DNA of 5,500 nucleotides from positions 1 through 5,500 of the forward strand of contig JACDDF010000009.1 in assembly GCA_013817135.1 (NCBI GenBank). The letters run 5' to 3'. This document shows positions 1-5,476 of the stretch, piece by piece. The number at the start of each line of letters is the position of its first letter. Position 1 is the first letter of the stretch. A program made the position numbers and the translations under genes. Origin of the DNA: Nitrospirales bacterium (GTDB lineage: Bacteria; Nitrospirota; Nitrospiria; Nitrospirales; UBA8639). A model generated the notes under the pieces. It worked only from the letters and a program-made list of their open reading frames with translations. It had not been told where the DNA came from and did no database searches.

Positions 1-1263
1 CAGAGACAGCACCACCGGCAAAAAGATGCCGCTCACGCGATCGGCTAGTTTCTGGATGGGGGCACGGGAGCCCTGGGCTTCACGCATAAGTTGCACGATG
101 CGGGAGAGCACGCTGTCAGTGCCTAAAGTGGTGGCCCGATATTGAAAGGCGCCGGTGGTATTCATGGTTCCGCCGATGAGCGGATCGCCCGGCATTTTGT
201 CCACGGGCAGCGATTCACCCGTGAGCATGGATTCGTCGACCGCACTGGTGCCATGCAGCAACATGCCATCCACCGGAATGCGCTCGCCCGGGCGGACCAA
301 GACAGTGTCTCCGGTCTGCACGGTTTCTACCGGCACCTCCTGTTCTTTTCCCTCACGAATGATGCGCGCGGTCATGGGTTGCAGTGTCATGAGTGCGCGC
401 AAGGCTGCTGAGGTCTGGCGTTTGGCTCTGGACTCCAAGGCATTCCCCGTGAGGATGAGGGCAATGATCATGATGACGGCTTCGTAATACACTTCCGGCG
501 CCAGTCCCCGGCTCAGGAAGATGCCAGGAGCCACGGTGGCCAGGACCGAGAAAAGAAAAGCTGCACCGGTACCAACGGCCACCAGCGTATTCATGTCGGC
601 CGAGTGGTGCCGGAAGGCGGCCCAGGCCCGCGTGTAGAAATGTCGCCCGGCCCAGGTCATGATAAAGAGGGTCAAGGCCAGCAGCGAGAACGAGAGGAAG
701 GACGGGTTTACGTCATAGAGACCGGGAGCCATGGATTGAAGGACCGGGGTCATCCATCCCATGACCCACTGCATGAATGGATCGGCCATGCCACCGTGCG
801 GGTGAGTGGGGGAGGCACTCATAAGCGGCATGGAAAGCACCATGGCGATGGTTCCGACGATTCCGCTCACGATCGCTCGATTGCGAAACGATCGGAATTC
901 TTCCGCATGGGTCTGCTCCTGTCTGGCCTCCTCATCCTGGTTGTTCTGTTCAGGTGCATTGATGGCCGCCTCATAGCCGGTGCGGGTAATGGCCTGTCGG
1001 ACTGCATCCGGTGTTGTAGCGCCGGGATCGTAGGTCACCTCCGCTGATTTCAACATGAGATTAACGGACGCCTGGATGACGCCTGGTTCCTTGTCCAAGG
1101 CCCGTTGCACGCGGACCTGGCAGGCCGCGCAGGTCATCCCTCCCACGGATAAACTGACGGTGTCGTTGGGAGCGGGAGTCAGAGCTTTTTCGGCGGACCG
1201 CTCCGTATTTCTCCCGGGTTGGAGCGATCGGGTTGTTTTCGGTGTGTCTATGACGGTGTTCAT
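1..1263 (-). CDS. copA: Copper-type P1B ATPase CopA, N-terminal 421 residues (cut by window edge)
   Basis: This is a heavy-metal translocating P-type ATPase of the inner membrane, most likely exporting Cu(I) from the cytoplasm with ATP. The frame is open from the start codon to the window edge. Order of parts: a short linker; an HMA metal-binding domain at about residues 36-102 with GGMTCAAC (Cys45, Cys48); helices MA (about 130-149), MB (188-206), M1 (225-247) and M2 (258-277); then the actuator domain (about 290-395) with the dephosphorylation motif TGES at 348-351. The frame runs out at the start of M3, so the CPC, DKTG and HP motifs lie outside and metal specificity cannot be read here. 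The loop between MA and MB (about 150-187) is long and contains His and several Met, as in one CopA subtype. The start is fixed by AAGGAG at 1270-1275, six bases upstream. It is the last gene of the copZ cluster, after a 222-base gap. Family certain; copper rather than another soft metal is inferred from the HMA type and the neighbouring CopZ. Confidence 0.93.
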   Translation of the reverse strand, partial: MNTVIDTPKTTRSLQPGRNTERSAEKALTPAPNDTVSLSVGGMTCAACQVRVQRALDKEPGVIQASVNLMLKSAEVTYDPGATTPDAVRQAITRTGYEAAINAPEQNNQDEEARQEQTHAEEFRSFRNRAIVSGIVGTIAMVLSMPLMSASPTHPHGGMADPFMQWVMGWMTPVLQSMAPGLYDVNPSFLSFSLLALTLFIMTWAGRHFYTRAWAAFRHHSADMNTLVAVGTGAAFLFSVLATVAPGIFLSRGLAPEVYYEAVIMIIALILTGNALESRAKRQTSAALRALMTLQPMTARIIREGKEQEVPVETVQTGDTVLVRPGERIPVDGMLLHGTSAVDESMLTGESLPVDKMPGDPLIGGTMNTTGAFQYRATTLGTDSVLSRIVQLMREAQGSRAPIQKLADRVSGIFLPVVLSL

Positions 1264-1485
1264 GCAATTCTCCTTGTACTTTTTGGTCGAAAAATTAATT
1301 GGGTTAATATTTTAATTTCACTTTTCGGTATTGGATCAATGGGTGATGTCTCAGTTAGGTCCTTACTCTTCTGTCATTTTCAATCCCCTCTGTCTTCCTG
1401 AGTGAAAATCTAGCTAAGCCAGGAGCTCTACGCTTATGCACAGATCCTTCGCCTCCGGCCCAGGATGACATGGTTGTGTTTTCCT
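1264..1485. other. Non-coding gap between the small membrane gene and copA
   Basis: No gene on either strand is convincing in this stretch; the open frames crossing it are shadows. It holds the hairpin repeat at 1444-1466. Close to copA it is AT-rich (about 1290-1320), with a possible weak sigma70-like promoter on the minus strand: TTGATC at 1333-1338, with AT-rich -10-like words near 1308-1319, but spacing and -10 are poor. copA could therefore be read through from copZ or have its own weak promoter. No CueR-type dyad was seen. Confidence 0.5.
1444..1466. repeat. Short hairpin repeat of the GTCATCCTGAGC-type
   Basis: Read on the minus strand, this 23-base unit folds symmetrically: ATCCT pairs with AGGAT, then a GG/GA internal loop, then GCC pairs with GGC around a GGA loop. 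With its flanks (TGTC before, CTGTG after) it closely resembles the dispersed intergenic palindrome of the form GTCATCCTGAGCGAAGCGAA followed by GGATCT, which I recall as frequent in many environmental bacterial genomes. Only one copy is in this window, so its repeat status rests on that recollection. It sits between the small membrane gene and copA and could act as an mRNA-stabilising or attenuating stem. Confidence 0.5.
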
Positions 1486-1626
1486 TCATCGTCTGGATGC
1501 TGGGTGATGTTCCGCGTTGTTCTGTGCTTGGTTTTTCGTCACGGCCTGTGCCAGGAAGAAGTACCAATTGACCCAGGCTATCGCAGTCAGTCCACCGATA
1601 ATGACGGTCCATTCGATCGTGCTCAT
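1486..1626 (-). CDS. 46-residue single-helix membrane protein, coupled to copZ
   Basis: This short gene encodes a 46-residue protein: a five-residue head (MSTIE), one hydrophobic helix at about residues 6-26 rich in aromatic residues (WVNWYFF at 18-24), and a polar Asn/Gln/His tail ending HHPASRR. Its ATG overlaps the copZ stop as ATGA (1623-1626), and GGAGG at 1632-1636, inside copZ, lies five bases upstream, so translation is very likely coupled to the chaperone. The helix resembles the N-terminal membrane anchor of small cupredoxin-like proteins that I recall next to copper ATPases, but here the stop falls before any cupredoxin domain, and the sequence after the stop shows no shifted cupredoxin remnant. 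It may be a stand-alone anchor protein or a shortened relative. Role unknown; a part in copper delivery at the membrane is suggested only by position. Existence is well supported by the overlap and ribosome site. Confidence 0.75.
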   Translation of the reverse strand: MSTIEWTVIIGGLTAIAWVNWYFFLAQAVTKNQAQNNAEHHPASRR

Positions 1627-1841
1627 ATGGCCCTCCCGGTAAGTTGTGCTTGATAGCCCGCCTCATTAATGGCTTCCTGGATCTCTGCCGGGGTGATCTG
1701 TTGGGGTTCGTACCCGATGGTGGCTTCCCCGAGTTTCACCTGATCCACCCGGACACCATCCAGGGACGACAGCACTTTGGTAACCTGGCCCACGCAATGC
1801 CCGCAATTCATACCTGAAATTTTGAACGTTGATTGATTCAT
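1623..1841 (-). CDS. copZ: CopZ-like copper chaperone (HMA domain, 72 residues)
   Basis: This is a small cytoplasmic heavy-metal-associated (HMA) protein that binds Cu(I) and would pass it to the HMA domain of the CopA encoded downstream. The whole 72 residues form one ferredoxin-like HMA fold: the metal loop GMNCGHC lies at residues 10-16 with Cys13 and Cys16, and the usual late Gly-Tyr (62-63, in EAGYQ) is present. The GHC form of the loop is typical of CopZ-type chaperones rather than MerP. An in-frame ATG at 1856 would add five residues, but the ribosome site GGAGG (1847-1851) lies between the two ATGs, five bases before the 1841 start, so 1841 is preferred. The stop overlaps the start of the small membrane gene. 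An ECF-type promoter-like element lies at 1920-1947, giving a leader of roughly 70 bases. First gene of the copper-export cluster. Confidence 0.9.
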   Translation of the reverse strand: MNQSTFKISGMNCGHCVGQVTKVLSSLDGVRVDQVKLGEATIGYEPQQITPAEIQEAINEAGYQAQLTGRAI

Positions 1842-1846
1842 GGAAT

Positions 1847-1851
1847 CCTCC
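1847..1851 (-). promoter_or_regulatory. Ribosome binding site that decides the copZ start
   Basis: GGAGG on the minus strand, five bases before the ATG at 1841. It lies inside the alternative reading that starts at 1856, which has no comparable site, so the shorter protein is favoured. Confidence 0.8.
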
Positions 1852-1919
1852 GTCATGTCGAGTTGGTTTATCTGTGGTGCGTGCCATCTTCCCGATGTGT
1901 CACGCCCTCTTTGTCTATG

Positions 1920-1947
1920 TAGACGGAAGCCGGGCTGGATTCTTACA
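1920..1947 (-). promoter_or_regulatory. Predicted ECF-type promoter of copZ
   Basis: On the minus strand TGTAAG (1942-1947) is followed by exactly 16 bases and then CGTCTA (1920-1925). Words of this kind are usual for ECF sigma factor promoters. The element matches the one before the DUF4396 gene at most positions of both boxes, with the same spacer and further matches around them (CTGTAA-AAT-CA before, TCCGTCT at the -10). The -10 overlaps a small dyad, GTCTA-TG-TAGAC, at 1913-1924. Transcription would start near 1912. Confidence 0.6.
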
Positions 1948-2043
1948 GTTGGGCTAATTCGTGTGAGGAAACTCGCAAAAATTAAAAGGAATATGTGGAT
2001 CAGCAGGGTAGTGGGAGATTGAGGAAGAAGGAATGTGAGGGGG

Positions 2044-2628
2044 TCAGTCGCAGGTGCAATTCAGGCATCCGTGTTTGCTGCAAATGCCGCAGGCGTTTTC
2101 CAAGGATAGGCGCAGGGCCTGGCGTGCTCGGTGTAACCGGACGGTGAGGTTATTGGTGGTGATTTGTAACTCCTTCGCGACGACTTGAAGGGATTCTCCG
2201 GATAAATCGATTCGTCGAATGAGATCGCCATAGGCGGGTTTGAGCTCGACCACGAGGCGATCCAGGCAGGCACAAATGGTTGGTTGTAACTCATCCAGGG
2301 AAGGAACCTGATGAGTGCCCAGAGCGGTAGTGTCGTCGAGGAATGCTTGCAAACGCTTGGAGTCGGTTTCCTGGCTTCGATAATAATCGATCAATGCATG
2401 GCGGAGGATTTGGTAGAACCAGGGAATGACTTTGTCCATCTGTTTGATGGAATGAAAATGGGCCAGTGCTTTCATGAAACATTGTTGCAGGAGGTCTTCG
2501 GCGAAGGCGGCATTGCCTAGACGCTTGGCCAGGAAACCGTGGAAGGCCTGACGATGGTCGATTAATTCCTGCATCACCTCACCGAGTAGGGGATGAGATT
2601 CAGGAATGTGTTCGGATTCATGTCCCAT
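2044..2628 (-). CDS. ECF sigma factor with metal-sensor-like Cys tail (first paralogue)
   Basis: This is a sigma-70 family, extracytoplasmic-function RNA polymerase sigma factor of 194 residues. Sigma2 spans about residues 24-86 (EDLLQQ at 44-49, WFYQILRHALIDYYR at 70-84) and sigma4 about 125-175, with the DNA-recognition helix near LTVRLHRAR (161-169). Two additions matter: a CxC pair in the linker just before sigma4 (Cys119, Cys121) and a C-terminal tail with Cys180, Cys183, His186, Cys188, Cys191, Cys193 (CGICSKHGCLNCTC). Such residues suggest direct metal sensing, as established for CorE of Myxococcus xanthus, in place of an anti-sigma factor; none is encoded nearby. A GTG at 2679 would add 17 residues, but GGAG at 2635-2638 lies six bases before the ATG at 2628, and the shorter form matches the length of the paralogue at 3818. 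About 54% identical to that paralogue over 167 gapless residues (counted by eye). A predicted promoter lies at 2750-2777, hinting at self-activation. Confidence 0.92.
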   Translation of the reverse strand: MGHESEHIPESHPLLGEVMQELIDHRQAFHGFLAKRLGNAAFAEDLLQQCFMKALAHFHSIKQMDKVIPWFYQILRHALIDYYRSQETDSKRLQAFLDDTTALGTHQVPSLDELQPTICACLDRLVVELKPAYGDLIRRIDLSGESLQVVAKELQITTNNLTVRLHRARQALRLSLENACGICSKHGCLNCTCD

Positions 2629-2634
2629 CTGGCG

Positions 2635-2638
2635 CTCC
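2635..2638 (-). promoter_or_regulatory. Ribosome binding site that decides the first sigma start
   Basis: GGAG on the minus strand with a six-base spacer to the ATG at 2628. The upstream GTG alternative at 2679 has only ATAAAGC before it, so the 194-residue form is preferred. Confidence 0.65.
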
Positions 2639-2749
2639 GATTGTCTGAAAGATCCATTCAGGCTGATGGACGATATCACGCTTTATCGGCATTCGGGAAG
2701 TTGCGAGAGTCTGGTTCTGCGGACGAAAAGACTTTCCTTGCATTCGGCA

Positions 2750-2777
2750 TTTACGGTTTGAAGGTGGTGATGCTACA
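2750..2777 (-). promoter_or_regulatory. Candidate ECF-type promoter of the first sigma gene
   Basis: On the minus strand TGTAGC (2772-2777), a 16-base spacer and CGTAAA (2750-2755). It shares CTGTA, the exact spacer and CCGT with the copZ and DUF4396 elements but diverges at the end of both boxes, so it is the weakest of the three. It lies in the 189-base gap between the lipoprotein stop and the sigma start, where a promoter is expected. Confidence 0.4.
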
Positions 2778-2817
2778 GCAATGAAAAACTCACTCTAAAG
2801 AAATACCCGACACCCAC

Positions 2818-3279
2818 TTAATGTTGGTGGTCCGAATGGCCATCATGAGCGGGCTCTGGAATACCTGGTGCAGGTGGCTCATATTTTCGGAATGGAGGCG
2901 CATTACGAATGACCTGGTTGAAGGGTTCTAATTCAACGGCCCTTTCAAAATGAGGGCGAGCCTCAGAAAAGAGCCTTCTTTTAGAGAGAGCCAGGCCGAG
3001 ATTATAATGGGCTTCGGCCAATTTTGGCTGCGCCTGAATGGCTTCTTCGTATTTTCCGATGGCAGCCGTCCATCGGTGTTCGGCAAACAAGCGATTGCCA
3101 TCTAATAAAAGTTGTGCGACCGGAGGACTGGCTTGTTCGGATGGTAGAAGGGGTTCGTTTTTTGGTGGTTGTGGTGTCCCGGCACAGCCACCTAGAACCA
3201 ATCCCACCAAGAGCACGCTGCTCATCCACGAGTAAGTTCCCCATGGTTTACCGTTCATGATTTTGCGCGGTTGAATCAT
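2818..3279 (-). CDS. Small TPR lipoprotein with His-rich C terminus
   Basis: This encodes a 153-residue predicted lipoprotein. A signal peptide with basic N terminus and hydrophobic core (about residues 19-31) ends in the lipobox LGGC with Cys32 as the lipidated residue, followed by a Pro-rich linker (35-53). Two tetratricopeptide repeats follow, at about 54-87 and 88-121 (AEAHYNLGLALSKRRLF is a clear TPR helix A/B core), so it probably binds a protein partner in the periplasm. The tail is Pro-rich and ends HDGHSDHQH (145-153), a possible metal-binding cluster. The ATG at 3279 has only a weak, distant AGGG before it; ATG at 3258 (residue 8) would keep the signal peptide and is a fair alternative. 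It stands alone, 189 bases upstream of the first sigma gene on the same strand, and no copy of the shared promoter element was found before it. Function unknown; a link to metal stress rests on position and the His tail. Confidence 0.85.
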   Translation of the reverse strand: MIQPRKIMNGKPWGTYSWMSSVLLVGLVLGGCAGTPQPPKNEPLLPSEQASPPVAQLLLDGNRLFAEHRWTAAIGKYEEAIQAQPKLAEAHYNLGLALSKRRLFSEARPHFERAVELEPFNQVIRNAPPFRKYEPPAPGIPEPAHDGHSDHQH

Positions 3280-3817
3280 TGGTTGAATGCCCTATCATTG
3301 CGCATGTGAATGTGTCATAGATTAAGTGTAAATGGTTAAACAAGTTAACCTTTTGACCATTGGTCCCATCTCCTGGCTCTGGGAAGGTCCCCATTTAAGC
3401 ATTGACGGAACAGTGGATTCAATATAAGGACAGGCATTGCTTTGTTTAGGTGCGTTGACAGAAAATTATAAATCTTAGCAGGCAACGTTCTAGCCCCTTC
3501 TGTCTTTTTCAATATGTCCGAAAGTCAAAGGAAGGACACTCAACTGAAATAGAAGAGGTATCGGAGCAACCACCCAGACCAATATCCACTAATACTTAAC
3601 TCTCCATACATATTGAGGTACAAAGGAGAGGTGATAAACAAAATGCAAGATATTCCCAGGCTGACGCGGGTAAGAAATGGAGACTTAAAAAGGGAATCTG
3701 AAAATTTTTTATTTTCCCTAAAGGGATTCTCTTGACCTTCGTAAGAGTCGGACAACCAAGGGCCTATACCTGCAGCGTGTTTTTCGACTCCTCAAAAACC
3801 AGAGGTAGGAATTAACC
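3280..3817. other. Gene-poor divergent region between lipoprotein and second sigma gene
   Basis: This 538-base AT-rich stretch separates divergent genes and must hold both of their promoters. It contains a 17-base dyad at 3334-3350, an 11-base palindrome at 3355-3365, and an A/T-rich hairpin-capable segment at 3691-3719 (AGGGAA...TTCCCT around GAAAAT...ATTTTC). An open frame on the minus strand at 3755-3540 could encode a hydrophobic 71-residue peptide, but it starts at TTG with no ribosome site and is not called. Before the second sigma gene, TTGACC at 3733-3738 and TATACC at 3765-3770 are too far apart for one standard promoter. Confidence 0.6.
3334..3350. promoter_or_regulatory. Operator-like dyad GGTTAA-ACAAG-TTAACC
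   Basis: A perfect six-base inverted repeat with a five-base centre, 55 bases upstream of the lipoprotein start. Read on the minus strand it overlaps a weak promoter-like pair (TTAACT, 17 bases, TTAATC). Five bases further on lies a second palindrome, GACCATTGGTC (3355-3365). The pair looks like a binding site for a dimeric regulator, which is not encoded in the window. Confidence 0.4.
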
Positions 3818-4438
3818 ATGGAGCATAAGGTTGAACCAGAGGCTCTCCGAAAGGTTCCCAACACAGAAGACCCGAAACAGGCCCGAATTCCTGGGCTGGA
3901 TGACCTCATCAAGCTGTTGATGGAGCAGGAGTCTGCATTTCGAGGTTTTCTTCAGAAACGTTTATCAGATGGCGCTCTTGTGGAGGATCTGTTACAGCAG
4001 AGTTTCATCAAGGTCATCGAACGAAGTCACGAACTGAAAAAGATTGAGAGTGCCGTCAGTTGGTTCTATCGTATCCTTCGGAATTCCGTGATAGATTACT
4101 ATCGGTCGCATGCCTCCAACAATCGAAAAGTCGAGGGACTGCTTCAGGAGATGATCACCGCCGGTGAAGACCAGACTCCCGCATTGGATGAGGTACGCCC
4201 AACCGTCTGTGGTTGCCTTACCTTGTTGTTGAAAGACATTCGACCCGCCTATGCAGACCTTATTCGGCGTATTGATTTAGAAGGGGAGTCTGTGGATTTT
4301 GTTGCCAATGACCTTCATCTGACCTCGAACAATCTTACCGTTCGTCTCCACCGCGCGCGTAAGGCGCTGAAAGCCAGCTTGGAAAAGGTCTGTGGGATCT
4401 GTACCAAACATGGCTGTTTCAATTGTACGTGTTCCTAA
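3818..4438 (+). CDS. ECF sigma factor with metal-sensor-like Cys tail (second paralogue)
   Basis: This is a 206-residue ECF sigma factor and a paralogue of the one at 2628-2044. The N-terminal 35 residues are polar and differ from its sister; then sigma2 (about 36-98, with EDLLQQ at 56-61 and WFYRILRNSVIDYYR at 82-96), a linker with Cys131 and Cys133 (VCGCL), sigma4 (about 137-187, with LTVRLHRAR at 173-181), and a tail with Cys192, Cys195, His198, Cys200, Cys203, Cys205. All eight presumed metal ligands are kept in the same positions in both proteins, while the linker between sigma2 and the CxC is the most diverged part. ATG at 3818 follows AGGTAGGA with a seven-base spacer, a good ribosome site. 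The DUF4396 gene lies 137 bases downstream but has its own promoter-like element. No anti-sigma gene adjoins. No good copy of the shared promoter element precedes it, so it may be expressed differently from its sister. Confidence 0.93.
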   Translation: MEHKVEPEALRKVPNTEDPKQARIPGLDDLIKLLMEQESAFRGFLQKRLSDGALVEDLLQQSFIKVIERSHELKKIESAVSWFYRILRNSVIDYYRSHASNNRKVEGLLQEMITAGEDQTPALDEVRPTVCGCLTLLLKDIRPAYADLIRRIDLEGESVDFVANDLHLTSNNLTVRLHRARKALKASLEKVCGICTKHGCFNCTCS

Positions 4439-4487
4439 TGGCGCTTCTACCCATCTCCATCAATTAGGCCTTCCTTCCCGCGAATCT

Positions 4488-4504
4488 CAGGGTTCGAACC
4501 ACTG
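4488..4504. other. Palindrome GGTTCGAACC in a T-arm-like context
   Basis: A perfect 10-base palindrome, GGTTCGAACC (4491-4500), two bases before the -35 of the DUF4396 promoter. With its flanks it resembles the T-arm of a tRNA (CAGGG-TTCGAAC-CACTG, one mismatch), but no acceptor, D or anticodon arm is present, so it is not a tRNA gene. It may be an operator, or a relic of a tRNA 3' end left by an integration event. Confidence 0.3.
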
Positions 4505-4530
4505 TAATAATTCAACCATGCCTCCGTCTG
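4503..4530 (+). promoter_or_regulatory. Predicted ECF-type promoter of the DUF4396 gene
   Basis: TGTAAT (4503-4508), a 16-base spacer and CGTCTG (4525-4530). It matches the copZ element at CTGTAA, AAT and TCCGTCT with identical spacing. Transcription would start near 4537, giving a leader of about 40 bases. Confidence 0.6.
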
Positions 4531-4575
4531 CAAGAGTGAACAGTTCATTACTCATCACTTACCAGGAGGTTTCAC

Positions 4576-5193
4576 ATGATTGAGATCGAATCTCACACCG
4601 CGACTTTGGAGCAGGATGAAGAATCAAAGCTGTGCTGTTGCGGGACACCTAAGGTAGAGGAAAACCATCACGAGCGGTTTGAAGATCACCACCACCATAC
4701 GCACGCTGGTCACCACATGAGTCATGGTCAGCATGGAGTTGGACCTCAGGCCACGTCGCTCAATCGCACGGCCTTTATGGCGACACTACATTGCCTGACG
4801 GGTTGCACGATTGGTGAAGTGTTGGGAATGGTAATCGGCACTGCGCTGGGGTGGAGCACCTGGCCAACGATCGCACTGGCAGTCGTATTGGCATTTCTCT
4901 TTGGGTATGGAATGACGCTCTGGCCACTTCGCCGGGCGGGAATGACTTGGAGTACTGCGTTTGGGGTGGCCTTTGCGGCTGATACAATGTCCATGACTAT
5001 CATGGAGATTGTGGACAATGCGATCATGCTTGTCATCCCCGGGGCGATGGATGCTGGAGTGCTGGACCCGGTCTTCTGGGGAAGCCTCGGTGTGGCGCTG
5101 ATGCTGGCTGGCATTGTGGCCTTTCCAGTCAACCGCTGGCTGATTGCGCGGAACAAGGGCCATGCCTTGGTGCATGCGCATCATGGGGGTTAA
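4576..5193 (+). CDS. DUF4396 membrane protein with His-rich N terminus
   Basis: This is a 205-residue inner-membrane protein of the DUF4396 family, whose biochemical role is not established. Residues 1-60 are soluble and look metal-binding: Cys20-Cys21-Cys22, then about ten His between 31 and 53 (HHHHTHAGHH at 38-47). The membrane part has about four helices: 72-92, beginning in the conserved LHCLTGC (Cys73, Cys77); 96-114; about 124-156, with the polar in-membrane motif AADTMSMTIMEIVDNAIM, whose Asp136, Glu144 and Asp147 could line a cation path; and 167-187. The end keeps FPVNRWLIARNKGHA and finishes with a second His cluster (196-203). The ATG is set by AGGAGG at 4564-4569 with a six-base spacer. 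It follows the second sigma gene and has a promoter element like that of copZ, which suggests co-induction with copper export. Transporter or metal-binding membrane protein is inferred; family recognition is from memory of its motifs. Confidence 0.85.
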   Translation: MIEIESHTATLEQDEESKLCCCGTPKVEENHHERFEDHHHHTHAGHHMSHGQHGVGPQATSLNRTAFMATLHCLTGCTIGEVLGMVIGTALGWSTWPTIALAVVLAFLFGYGMTLWPLRRAGMTWSTAFGVAFAADTMSMTIMEIVDNAIMLVIPGAMDAGVLDPVFWGSLGVALMLAGIVAFPVNRWLIARNKGHALVHAHHGG

Positions 5194-5476
5194 CTTGATA
5201 TAGTTGTGATGGAGAATAATAGGGTGAGCTGCGGTATGGCGACTGTGGTTTTGGTCCCGGTCGCCATAACGTTGACTGAAGATGGAATACGGTATCGCTG
5301 AATTTGGCGGTCCTTCACCGCTGGATTTCCGCACCGTGAAGCTGATGAGTTCATTTCACCAGGTCTTTCTATTCCAAAAATAATGTATTTCCCATTCCCA
5401 TCGAGAATAAAAATGTAGTTTGGTCCAACATGACTCATAGCAAGCGTGAGAAGGAAAAACGGTTTGAGGAATCATT
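5194..5476. other. Stretch without a convincing gene
   Basis: Only short frames cross this region. The longest (minus strand, 5438-5190, 82 residues) lacks a ribosome site and family-like motifs. The stretch holds one strong stem-loop (5235-5268) and, at its right end, a possible ribosome site for a gene starting at 5477. Confidence 0.5.
5235..5268. terminator. Stem-loop downstream of the DUF4396 gene, possible terminator
   Basis: TATGGCGAC (5235-5243) pairs perfectly with GTCGCCATA (5260-5268) around a 16-base loop, 41 bases after the DUF4396 stop. No T-run follows on either strand, so it is not a classical intrinsic terminator; it could protect the mRNA 3' end or be a regulatory dyad. Confidence 0.4.

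Noticed and set aside
604..1047. Plus-strand frame of 147 residues
   Set aside because: It is antisense to copA, whose frame is clear from HMA to TGES; this is a shadow.
1355..1666. Minus-strand frame of 103 residues across the copZ end and the gap
   Set aside because: It overlaps copZ and the coupled small membrane gene in another frame, and its protein has no helix or motif that makes sense.
3366..3402. MerR/CueR-type operator suggested by GGGAAGGTCCCC
   Set aside because: The two halves do not form the required dyad with 19-20 base promoter spacing, and no MerR-family gene is in the window.
3454..3475. Plus-strand sigma70 promoter suggested by TTGACA near TATAAA
   Set aside because: The two words are only about six bases apart, and nothing TATAAT-like lies 16-18 bases after TTGACA.
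3540..3755. Minus-strand frame for a 71-residue hydrophobic peptide in the divergent region
   Set aside because: It begins at TTG with no ribosome site, shows no family-like motif, and overlaps the expected promoter region of the second sigma gene. AT-rich DNA gives hydrophobic peptides by chance.
4446..4510. tRNA gene suggested by GGTTCGAACC
   Set aside because: Only a T-arm-like element with one mismatch is present; acceptor, D and anticodon arms are missing on both strands.
5190..5438. Minus-strand frame of 82 residues downstream of the DUF4396 gene
   Set aside because: No ribosome site before its ATG, no recognisable domain, and low-complexity Ser/Thr-rich end; it also covers the stem-loop at 5235-5268.
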